The position numbers were made by a program, and so were the translations under genes. A stretch of 11,119 nucleotides of DNA from JBKEHD01 sp046710445 (lineage in GTDB: Bacteria; Pseudomonadota; Alphaproteobacteria; Rickettsiales; Midichloriaceae), in NCBI GenBank assembly GCA_046710445.1, contig JBKEHD010000028.1, positions 1-11,119 on the forward strand, in the 5' to 3' direction. The notes under the pieces are model-generated. The model searched no databases and was not told the origin of the DNA. It saw nothing but the letters and a program-made list of their open reading frames with translations. Below are positions 1 through 6,393 of the stretch, piece after piece (the stretch's first letter is position 1; the number at the start of each line of letters is the position of its first letter).

Positions 1-1074
1 ATACTTGCTCCAAAAAATATGATTGAGATCATTAATCATTTTAAGGGTAAGGGGGAAATAGCTTATACAAAAACCAAAGATGCTTGTTTTGAAGAAGTGC
101 AATATCCAAATTTAATTGATGTAAAGGGGCAATTATTTGCTAAAAGAGCTTTGGAAATAGCGGCAGCAGGAGCGCATAATATGCTTATGATTGGTCCCCC
201 AGGTTCTGGCAAATCTATGTTGGCAAGACGTCTTCCAGGGATAATTCCCGCTATGACTAAAGAAGAAATATTGGAAACAAGTGTTATAGCAAGCATCTCT
301 GGAAATTTAGAGCAAGATGGATTGGTTACCACTAGACCTTTTAGATCACCACATTGTTCAGCATCATTACCAGCAATGATAGGTGGTGGAAAATTAGCAA
401 AGCCGGGTGAAATTACATTAAGTCATTTGGGTGTATTGTTTTTAGATGAATTACCAGAATTTCAAAGGAATGTTTTAGAATCTTTGAGACAGCCTGTAGA
501 AGATAGAGTTGTTACAATATCTAGGGTTAATTCTCATATTTCATATCCAGCAAATTTTCAATTGATTGCTGCGATGAATCCGTGTAAATGTGGGTATTAT
601 GGGAATGATAGTCTTCAATGTAATAGAGTGCCAAAATGTGCAATGGATTATAAGAGCAAAATATCTGGTCCATTATTCGATAGATTTGACATTCAAGTGG
701 AAATGCAAGAAATTGATGCTATTAGTGTAAAATACGAGAAAGAAGGAGAAAATTCTTCTAAGGTTTTAGAGAGAGTGAAGAATGCTAGAGAGATACAATT
801 AAAAAGATATAAGGATATTAAAATAAGAACAAATTCTGAACTTGAAGGAGTTGAATTAGAGTTGCATACAGAATTGGATGAAACATCTAAAGATGTTTTG
901 TATAAGGCAATGCAAAAATTTAAATTTTCTATGAGAGGATTAAATAAAATTTTAAAAGTAGCAAGAACGATAGCAGATTTAAGAGAATCAGATTGTATAA
1001 GGGAGAGTGACATTAAAGAAGCGTTGAATTTTAGAGTAATGCAAAAACAATGTTATATCTTTATTTATAAGTGA
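1..1074 (+). CDS. comM: ComM/YifB-family AAA+ ATPase (Mg-chelatase-like), 5' end outside window
   Basis: This is the C-terminal part (357 codons) of a ComM-type AAA+ protein. ComM is a hexameric branch-migration helicase that helps integrate transformed DNA in naturally competent bacteria. The frame is open from base 1, so the ATG at 19 is internal; full family members are about 500 residues, and the missing N-terminus is the Lon-like domain. Visible motifs are a Walker A GPPGSGKS (bases 193-216), a Walker B FLDE (around base 445), a four-cysteine cluster CxCG...C-x5-C (bases 583-639, a spacing I associate with alphaproteobacterial ComM), SGPLFDRFD after it, and the C-terminal ARTIADL element. 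The last nine residues (KQCYIFIYK) look unlike the usual family end and are encoded where the gene runs into nadE on the opposite strand. Family assignment is firm; the cellular role in this organism is inferred. Confidence 0.95.
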   Translation: MLAPKNMIEIINHFKGKGEIAYTKTKDACFEEVQYPNLIDVKGQLFAKRALEIAAAGAHNMLMIGPPGSGKSMLARRLPGIIPAMTKEEILETSVIASISGNLEQDGLVTTRPFRSPHCSASLPAMIGGGKLAKPGEITLSHLGVLFLDELPEFQRNVLESLRQPVEDRVVTISRVNSHISYPANFQLIAAMNPCKCGYYGNDSLQCNRVPKCAMDYKSKISGPLFDRFDIQVEMQEIDAISVKYEKEGENSSKVLERVKNAREIQLKRYKDIKIRTNSELEGVELELHTELDETSKDVLYKAMQKFKFSMRGLNKILKVARTIADLRESDCIRESDIKEALNFRVMQKQCYIFIYK

Positions 1075-2677
1075 TGGGATAAATCCTATCATTATTAAAG
1101 CTTTTTGATGATATTTTAGGACCTATAGGCGCTTGATTCCTTTTGAATTCAGAAAGTTTTATCATGCCTGATATCATTTTTATTGTTTCAATGTCACTAT
1201 CTGTTTTTTTTGCTATTTCATACATGCTTATTTCATTTTCAATCAGATGGAACAGTATTTCATCTAAAATTTTATATTCAGGCAGTTTATCAGAATCTTT
1301 TTGATTATATGATAATTCTGCAGAAGGCTCTCTATTTATAATTTCTATTGGAATTACATTTAATGAAGTTATTGAAGTATTTTTTGGAATATTTTTATTT
1401 CTCCAATTGCATAATTCGTATATTTGAGTTTTATATACATCTTTTATTGGAGCAAATGCACCACTCATATCGCCATATAATGTTGTATATCCCACTGCAG
1501 ATTCTGATTTATTTGACGTAGAGATTAGTAATGAATTCTCTTGATTAGAAACACCCATTAATATTACACTTCTTATTCTCGCTTGTAAATTTTGAGAAGT
1601 CACATCTTTTAATGAAGAAGTATTGTACATCTCATCAAATATAGAAAGAAAATTTTCGTATAATTTATCAATATCAATCAATTCATGTATACACTGAATA
1701 TTAGCTATCAATTTATTTGCATATTCTAAGCTTTTTTTTGAGTTGTATCTAGAAGGGAGCATGACACATTTTACGTTATTCGCTCCTAATGCATCTGCAG
1801 CTAATACCGCAATAAAAGCAGAATCTATACCGCCAGACAACCCCAATATTATTTTTTCAAATCCATTTTTTCTTACATAATCTTTTAATGCTAGTAGTAA
1901 AATTTCATATAATTCTTCATCTTTATTTTCAAAATCACTTATTGCAGATTTATTAATGTTTTTTGTATCAATATTGATAATATCTTCAGAACAGCGCTTA
2001 GCAAGGGCTATACAGTCTCCATTTCCATTTAATATAAAGCTTCTACCATCAAATACCAGATCATCTTGTCCACCAACGAGGTTTAAATATCCAATTGGTG
2101 TATTATATTTTTCTGAAAATCTTTTTGTAACAGAATATCTGCTCTCTAATTTCCCAATTTCATATGGGGAGGCGTTTAATATAAGGAAAAAATCAGGTTT
2201 ATCTTCATGATAGAAATTTATGGCCTCATCATGCCATGCATCTTCGCAAATAAGTATTGCTATTTTTGTTCCATTTATAGTAATTGATCTACTATAGTTT
2301 TTATATGCTGTGAAATTTCTAGATTCATTAAACACGCTGTAATTGGGAAGATTATGCTTATATATTGTATTTTCTATGATTCCATTATTAATTAATACCG
2401 CAGCATTAAATATGCCTGTTGGTTTTTTTATTGGAGTTCCCAAGATTAAAGGAGTTGTTTTCACGTAATTTGTTAATTTTGACAATGCGTTTTCAGTTTT
2501 AGAGATAAGTGATTGATTTTTTACTAAATCTTTTAATGGATAGCCGGTTAAACTTAGCTCTGGGAATACGATTAAATCAGATTTGCTTTTTTCTTTTTCA
2601 TAAAATGCTATTATTTTATTTAAATTATAATTTATATCTCCTAAAATAGGGTTAATTTGACAAAGAGATATTTTCAT
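1061..2677 (-). CDS. nadE: Glutamine-dependent NAD+ synthetase
   Basis: The enzyme makes NAD+ from deamido-NAD+, ATP and glutamine, the last step of NAD synthesis in the cytoplasm. The 538-residue length fits the two-domain glutamine-using form. The N-terminal nitrilase-like amidase domain shows the Glu-Lys-Cys triad: E40 in VFPELSLTGYP, K107 in YKHNLPNY and C144 in LICEDAWHD. The C-terminal synthetase domain has the pyrophosphate-binding loop SGGIDS (281-286), STSNKSE (386-392), YGDMSGAFAPIKDVYK and PSAELSYNQKDSDKLP. All key residues are present, so it should be active with glutamine. The ATG at 2677 gives a normal N-terminus (MKISLCQINPILGD). No Shine-Dalgarno precedes it; a TATAAT lies only 14 bases upstream, which would imply a very short leader. 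The 3' end overlaps comM by 14 bases. De novo or salvage NAD synthesis is lost in some Rickettsiales, so its presence is informative about metabolism. Confidence 0.97.
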   Translation of the reverse strand: MKISLCQINPILGDINYNLNKIIAFYEKEKSKSDLIVFPELSLTGYPLKDLVKNQSLISKTENALSKLTNYVKTTPLILGTPIKKPTGIFNAAVLINNGIIENTIYKHNLPNYSVFNESRNFTAYKNYSRSITINGTKIAILICEDAWHDEAINFYHEDKPDFFLILNASPYEIGKLESRYSVTKRFSEKYNTPIGYLNLVGGQDDLVFDGRSFILNGNGDCIALAKRCSEDIINIDTKNINKSAISDFENKDEELYEILLLALKDYVRKNGFEKIILGLSGGIDSAFIAVLAADALGANNVKCVMLPSRYNSKKSLEYANKLIANIQCIHELIDIDKLYENFLSIFDEMYNTSSLKDVTSQNLQARIRSVILMGVSNQENSLLISTSNKSESAVGYTTLYGDMSGAFAPIKDVYKTQIYELCNWRNKNIPKNTSITSLNVIPIEIINREPSAELSYNQKDSDKLPEYKILDEILFHLIENEISMYEIAKKTDSDIETIKMISGMIKLSEFKRNQAPIGPKISSKSFNNDRIYPITYK

Positions 2678-2787
2678 TAGTATATTTGCATATTATAAAG
2701 GTGGGTATGGTATATATTATATATTCCTTTTGCTAGTTTTATTTTTGATTTATCATAAAGAAAGAAATTTTTAGTAACTATATAATT
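2678..2787. promoter_or_regulatory. Divergent intergenic region between nadE and the secreted-protein operon
   Basis: This 110-base AT-rich gap must carry the start signals for both flanking units. On the minus strand TATAAT occurs at 2692-2697 and again at 2716-2721. On the plus strand TATAAT occurs at 2781-2786, almost touching the ATG at 2788. None of these has a convincing -35 box at 16-18 bases, so individual promoters are not assigned. In DNA this AT-rich, -10 look-alikes arise by chance. Confidence 0.3.
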
Positions 2788-3438
2788 ATGTGTATGCAGA
2801 ATATGGCGTTTAGGATTGTATTTAGTTTTTTTATTATTGTAATATTCGGTGCTGGTGCTTTAAAAGCTGAAGAAATTGGTGAATGCCCTACTACTCCAGA
2901 AATTTGGACTATGGGGATATTGCCAGATCCAAAGCAGTCTAATGACCTTACAAAATCATATGATTCTTTCGGAATTGCTGAAGGAAAAAAGATAATAATA
3001 AAGGGTAGATTGCAAGATGCAAATTGTGTCCCTATTGCAGGAGCTACAGTTAGTATATGGCAAATGAATGATAAAGGGGTGTATCAGTTTGAGGAAGATA
3101 ACAATGATAAAAGTAACGATGAATATTTTAGAAGTTCAGGAAAGTATATAACGGATAATAAAGGTAATTATGAATTTATCACCATTTATCCTGGTACGAA
3201 TGATGATACTAAACCGTATATAATATTAAAAATTATGCATGAAAATTTTTTACCATTACAAACAATGATTTTTTTTCCTGAATTTGATAATCAAGCAAGC
3301 ATTAAAGGGTTCAATAAAGAAATTCAAAAAAATCAGATTCATTTGATTGTTGCAGAAAATATTGGTAAACAAAGAAATAAAGTAGTATATTACTTTCCTG
3401 TTTCTTTGGGGCAAACAAGCTCCTATAAGGAATATTGA
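2788..3438 (+). CDS. Secreted intradiol-dioxygenase-fold protein, iron ligands apparently lost
   Basis: The 216-residue product begins with a clear signal peptide (hydrophobic IVFSFFIIVIFGAGA, likely cleavage after LKA at residue 27), so it should act in the periplasm or outside. The mature part resembles the beta-sandwich core of intradiol ring-cleavage dioxygenases such as protocatechuate 3,4-dioxygenase: KGRLQDANCVPIAGATVSIWQ (72-92), then YITDNKGNYEFITIYPG (120-136), then LPLQTMIFFPEF. In active enzymes the segment after the PG motif carries RPxHIH, which supplies two iron-binding histidines. Here it reads KPYIILKI, with no histidine, and the usual preceding tyrosine-containing loop (GPYPW) is replaced by GTNDD. 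I infer a structural or binding role rather than catalysis. Two cysteines remain in the mature protein (C33, C80). The start could also be the ATGs at 2794 or 2803; no Shine-Dalgarno decides this. It leads a probable unit with the next two genes. Confidence 0.75.
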   Translation: MCMQNMAFRIVFSFFIIVIFGAGALKAEEIGECPTTPEIWTMGILPDPKQSNDLTKSYDSFGIAEGKKIIIKGRLQDANCVPIAGATVSIWQMNDKGVYQFEEDNNDKSNDEYFRSSGKYITDNKGNYEFITIYPGTNDDTKPYIILKIMHENFLPLQTMIFFPEFDNQASIKGFNKEIQKNQIHLIVAENIGKQRNKVVYYFPVSLGQTSSYKEY

Positions 3439-3460
3439 TTTAATATATTTGGGTAGAAAA

Positions 3461-3820
3461 ATGAAAAATAATAAAAATATAATCTTTGTTTTAGCGGCAA
3501 CAAGTTCTTTATTGTTTAATAATGTGAATGCATGTGATTCTAATGCTTCTGAAGTTAATACTGAAGTTAATACTGAAGTTAGTACTGATGTTAAAGTTTA
3601 TAAAAGATTTGATTATAGTATGCTAATTAAAGATGCTTCAGATGATGTAAAGAAAGAAGTGGATCAGTATTATGATAAACTTGACGAAGCATATGTTAAT
3701 TTAAGTGAAGAAGCGAAAGAAGAGGTAAGAAAAATAGCAAATTACAAAAGGAAAAAATTTTCAAAGAAAAAGTATTCAAAGAAAAAGCATAATGAAAAGA
3801 AAAAAGATATTAATAGCTAA
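3461..3820 (+). CDS. Small exported protein with acidic repeat and lysine-rich tail, function unknown
   Basis: I do not recognise this 119-residue protein. It starts at the ATG at 3461, 22 bases after the dioxygenase-like gene; a TTG at 3449 would add four residues (MGRK) but is less likely. Residues 1-24 form a signal peptide (KNNK, then IIFVLAATSSLLF). The segment VNA-C at 22-25 is a near-miss lipobox, so the protein may be lipid-anchored at C25 or cleaved by ordinary signal peptidase. Then comes a short repeat EVNT-EVNT-EVST (31-42), a charged probably helical stretch (about 56-95), and a very basic end with FSKKK-YSKKK (100-109) and EKKKD. The last 29 bases overlap the start of tpiA in another frame, which suggests coupled translation. 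The basic tail could bind nucleic acid, phospholipid or a polyanion, but that is speculation. Confidence 0.7.
   Translation: MKNNKNIIFVLAATSSLLFNNVNACDSNASEVNTEVNTEVSTDVKVYKRFDYSMLIKDASDDVKKEVDQYYDKLDEAYVNLSEEAKEEVRKIANYKRKKFSKKKYSKKKHNEKKKDINS
3551..3586 (+). repeat. Three in-frame 12-base tandem repeats
   Basis: Two exact copies of GAAGTTAATACT are followed by a one-base variant (GAAGTTAGTACT), encoding EVNT, EVNT and EVST. A fourth, decayed unit starts with GATGTT. The repeat lies in the acidic linker just after the signal peptide of the small exported protein, where copy-number change would not break the frame. Confidence 0.85.
3758..3787 (+). repeat. Two in-frame 15-base tandem repeats
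   Basis: TTTTCAAAGAAAAAG is followed directly by TATTCAAAGAAAAAG, with one base different. They encode FSKKK and YSKKK in the basic tail of the small exported protein, ending four bases before the tpiA start codon. Confidence 0.8.
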
Positions 3821-4529
3821 TTGGAAAAATTATATCCAAGATCTTAATACTATCAATAATAAGATTTCAGATATTCATGAACTGGTTCATGATTTATGTG
3901 ATATTGTTATATGTCCTCCAACTATTTATTTACAAAAAGTATTAGAGAATATTAAAAATTCTAATATAAAAATAGGTGTGCAAAATTTTTCTTTGATTGA
4001 TGCGGGTGCAAGCACTGGAGAAATAACATTAAAATCTGTTGCAGATATGGGCTGTGATTATGCTATTATTGGACATTCTGAAGTTAGAGAGTGTAATAAT
4101 GAGGATAATTATATGGTGAGGGGAAAAGTAGAGTTTGCTCTTAAATATAATATCACTCCTATTATTTGTATTGGTGAAAATTTAGATACTAGAAAACATG
4201 AAGATTATTTGAAATTTTTAATTGATCAAGTTATTGAATCTTTACCATCATTGGAGGAATATAATGGCAGGGAAATATTTATAGCTTATGAACCTATATG
4301 GTGTATTGGCAGTGGAATTATACCCAGTGCTGAGCAGATTGAGGAAATTATTTCTACTTTAAAATTAATCCCTAATCAGTTTACTGTAAAATTTTTATAT
4401 GGTGGATCTGTTAATGAAAAAAACATACAAGAGTTAAATAAAATAAATTCTCTAGATGGGTTTTTAGTGGGTGGTGCAAGTATTGATATCAATAAACTAT
4501 TGCTCATGCATAAGTCTATAACAACTTAA
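3792..4529 (+). CDS. tpiA: Triosephosphate isomerase
   Basis: This enzyme interconverts dihydroxyacetone phosphate and glyceraldehyde 3-phosphate in the cytoplasm, serving glycolysis, gluconeogenesis and the supply of glycerol phosphate for lipids. The 245-residue length is normal. The catalytic residues are all present: K12 in ANWKNY, H95 in IGHSEVRE and E167 in AYEPIWCIGSG, together with the phosphate-binding elements YGGSV (203-207) and LVGGAS (225-230). The ATG at 3792 is supported because the canonical N-terminus (ILIANWK) follows at once. That start lies 29 bases inside the upstream small gene, so translation is probably coupled; no Shine-Dalgarno is seen. It ends 59 bases before the convergent end of ftsW. 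Confidence 0.98.
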   Translation: MKRKKILIANWKNYIQDLNTINNKISDIHELVHDLCDIVICPPTIYLQKVLENIKNSNIKIGVQNFSLIDAGASTGEITLKSVADMGCDYAIIGHSEVRECNNEDNYMVRGKVEFALKYNITPIICIGENLDTRKHEDYLKFLIDQVIESLPSLEEYNGREIFIAYEPIWCIGSGIIPSAEQIEEIISTLKLIPNQFTVKFLYGGSVNEKNIQELNKINSLDGFLVGGASIDINKLLLMHKSITT

Positions 4530-4588
4530 TTTTTGTATACTTCTTCATAATTAGTCATTTGAAGCTTGATGCATTAAATGCAAAAATA

Positions 4589-5731
4589 TTATTTTTTTTG
4601 AGAAAAGATAAATGTTTTTCTATTCTCTTTTTTGGATTGATATTTTTTTTGTGTGAGGTTTAAATATATACCTATAGCTATGGAAAATGATAAGATGGAT
4701 GAACCTCCATAACTGATAAATGGGAGAGTCATTCCTTTTGTTGGAAATAAATTAAGTGTTACGCCTATATTAAATAGAAATTGCATTGAAAAGTACATTA
4801 ATATTCCAAAGCATGCGTATATATTGAAAGTAGAATTTAATTTTGTTAAATTCCAAAATCCTCTAAGAGAGAAAACTGTAAATGCTAAAATTATCATTAA
4901 GCAAAATATCAGCCCAAATTCTTCAGCAGCCACAGCAAAAATAAAATCAGTATGTGAGTCTGGTAAATTATATTTTATTGTACCTTCTCCTGGACCTTTT
5001 CCGAAAAAACCAGAATTTAAAAAAGAGGAGAGTGATTTTTTTACTTGGTAATTTGATGAAGTTACTGGGTTCATAAATTTATCTATTCTCAGTGCTACAT
5101 GAGGGAGTATTGTATATGCTGAATACAATGACAGCACTCCAAATAATAATATTACTATTACCCATGAAAGTTTTATACCAGCTATAAAAAGAAGAGCAAA
5201 TGTTGCTACTGTATTTGTTATAGTCATCCCAAAATCCGGTTGAAGTAGTAGTAATATTGCTATCAGAATATTAAAAGATATACATATAGAAAACATTTTG
5301 AAATTTAATTTCTTTTTTTGATGAGAGAGTATTATGGCAAGAAATGATATGTAAAATGGCTTTAAAAATTCAGATGGTTGAAAAGAGAAATGTGCTATAT
5401 TTAACCATCTTTTAGAGCCTTTTATAGCTTCACCAAAAAAAATGACTAGTACAAGTGAAATTATAGTAGATACCAATCCTAATAATATAAATCTTCTGAT
5501 GTATTTTTCGTTGAAAAAAAATAAACAAAAAATGGTCAATAGTCCCACTAATAAATATACTAGTTGTCTTTTTATAAAATAATAATTAGGAAGGTTTAGT
5601 TTTTCTGCAACTCCAATACCAGCGGAAGTTAAAAGAAGCATTCCGAGAAGCATGATGATCAGAATATTAGCCAATGCAAATATATCAATATTATTCCACC
5701 ATTTTTGATGAAATTTATCTGCCTCTTTCAT
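4589..5731 (-). CDS. ftsW: Peptidoglycan glycosyltransferase FtsW (SEDS family)
   Basis: FtsW is a polytopic inner-membrane SEDS-family enzyme that polymerises lipid II into glycan strands at the division septum, partnered with the transpeptidase FtsI. The 380-residue protein has many hydrophobic segments from about residue 17 to 360, and short charged ends. Family motifs are KGSKRWL (104-110), QPSEF (118-122), LQPDFG (163-168), LPDSHTDFIFA with the catalytic-type aspartate D262, and the end signature FPTKGMTLPFISYGGSS (329-345). The TKGMTLPFISYGG form points to FtsW rather than RodA, which usually has PLPLVSYGG, although a RodA label cannot be excluded from sequence alone. Its ATG overlaps the stop of the upstream hydrolase gene (ATGA, 5728-5731), so it is the last gene of the leftward cluster. 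Intact ftsW implies at least some peptidoglycan synthesis. Confidence 0.92.
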   Translation of the reverse strand: MKEADKFHQKWWNNIDIFALANILIIMLLGMLLLTSAGIGVAEKLNLPNYYFIKRQLVYLLVGLLTIFCLFFFNEKYIRRFILLGLVSTIISLVLVIFFGEAIKGSKRWLNIAHFSFQPSEFLKPFYISFLAIILSHQKKKLNFKMFSICISFNILIAILLLLQPDFGMTITNTVATFALLFIAGIKLSWVIVILLFGVLSLYSAYTILPHVALRIDKFMNPVTSSNYQVKKSLSSFLNSGFFGKGPGEGTIKYNLPDSHTDFIFAVAAEEFGLIFCLMIILAFTVFSLRGFWNLTKLNSTFNIYACFGILMYFSMQFLFNIGVTLNLFPTKGMTLPFISYGGSSILSFSIAIGIYLNLTQKKYQSKKENRKTFIFSQKK

Positions 5732-6375
5732 GAATTGGTTTTTAAAAAAGAACCACCCTGTTTGATACCATCGGCATCTATGCCGTGAGCTAAATATCTT
5801 GAAATATGTGTTTCTACTTTAAATCCATTTTTTATTAATAATACAGCGCTTCTCTCCATTTCTTTTACATTTACAACATCGTCTTCAATGCCATGAATAA
5901 GCATGATATTTGTGGTTTTATTGTTATCTCTATAATCCCAATCATTTTCAATGGTGCAACCAGAATATCCTAATAGTGTTTTTGGATGGATTAGCCCTTT
6001 TAACACGAGGTGTAATATGAGCATTGTACCTTGTGAAAATCCAAGCAAACATAAATTGTCCTGATCTAATTCATGTTTTTTAAGTTGGGTTTTTATAAAT
6101 TCACAAACTATGTTTTCTACACTTTCTAACCCATCAAGCAAATAATCTTTAGATCTATTGGATAAGCTGAACCATTGTCTGTAATTATCTCCAATATTTC
6201 CTTCGAATTTATTTGGAGCATTTGGTGAAATAAATAAAGTATCTGGAATATACGTAGATAATTCTGGGGATAGATTAATCAAATCTTCCATATTAGAACC
6301 ATATCCATGAAACATAAAGAGAATACGTTTTACTTTCTTAACAGAGCTATCTATGTATTCTTTATATTCTAGCAT
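5728..6375 (-). CDS. Alpha/beta-hydrolase, phospholipase/carboxylesterase family
   Basis: This is a compact serine hydrolase of the carboxylesterase / lysophospholipase (YpfH, EstB-like) type, probably cytoplasmic because no signal peptide is present. From the ATG at 6375 it has 215 residues. An in-frame TTG at 6387 would add four (MYQL); I prefer the ATG because neither start has a Shine-Dalgarno. Counting from the TTG start, the motifs are the oxyanion-hole strand HGYGSN (27-32), the nucleophile elbow GFSQG (S118), the acid in HGIEDDVV (D169) and the histidine in LAHGID (H201). This gives a complete Ser-Asp-His triad. The substrate is unknown; short-chain acyl esters or lysophospholipids are typical of the family. 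It sits 18 bases after rpoD and overlaps ftsW by 4 bases, so it is co-transcribed, although no functional link to either is known to me. Confidence 0.88.
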   Translation of the reverse strand: MLEYKEYIDSSVKKVKRILFMFHGYGSNMEDLINLSPELSTYIPDTLFISPNAPNKFEGNIGDNYRQWFSLSNRSKDYLLDGLESVENIVCEFIKTQLKKHELDQDNLCLLGFSQGTMLILHLVLKGLIHPKTLLGYSGCTIENDWDYRDNNKTTNIMLIHGIEDDVVNVKEMERSAVLLIKNGFKVETHISRYLAHGIDADGIKQGGSFLKTNS

Positions 6376-6393
6376 TAATTGATACAAAAATTA

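Noticed and set aside
2692..2786. Several TATAAT sequences in the nadE divergent gap as precise promoters
   Set aside because: None has a matching -35 box at proper spacing, and one would put the transcription start inside the coding region. I list the gap only as a general regulatory region.
3449..3460. TTG start for the small exported protein
   Set aside because: The ATG at 3461 gives a standard signal peptide (MKNNKN) directly, and nothing supports the earlier start.
4556..4600. Possible terminator between tpiA and ftsW (TGCAT-TAA-ATGCA at 4570-4582, followed by A/T runs)
   Set aside because: The stem is only five base pairs, mostly A-T, and the T-run on the tpiA side begins nine bases later inside the ftsW end. 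This is too weak to call in such AT-rich DNA.
6376..6387. TTG start for the hydrolase adding four residues
   Set aside because: No ribosome site supports it, the added residues are not part of the conserved fold, and an ATG lies 12 bases downstream.
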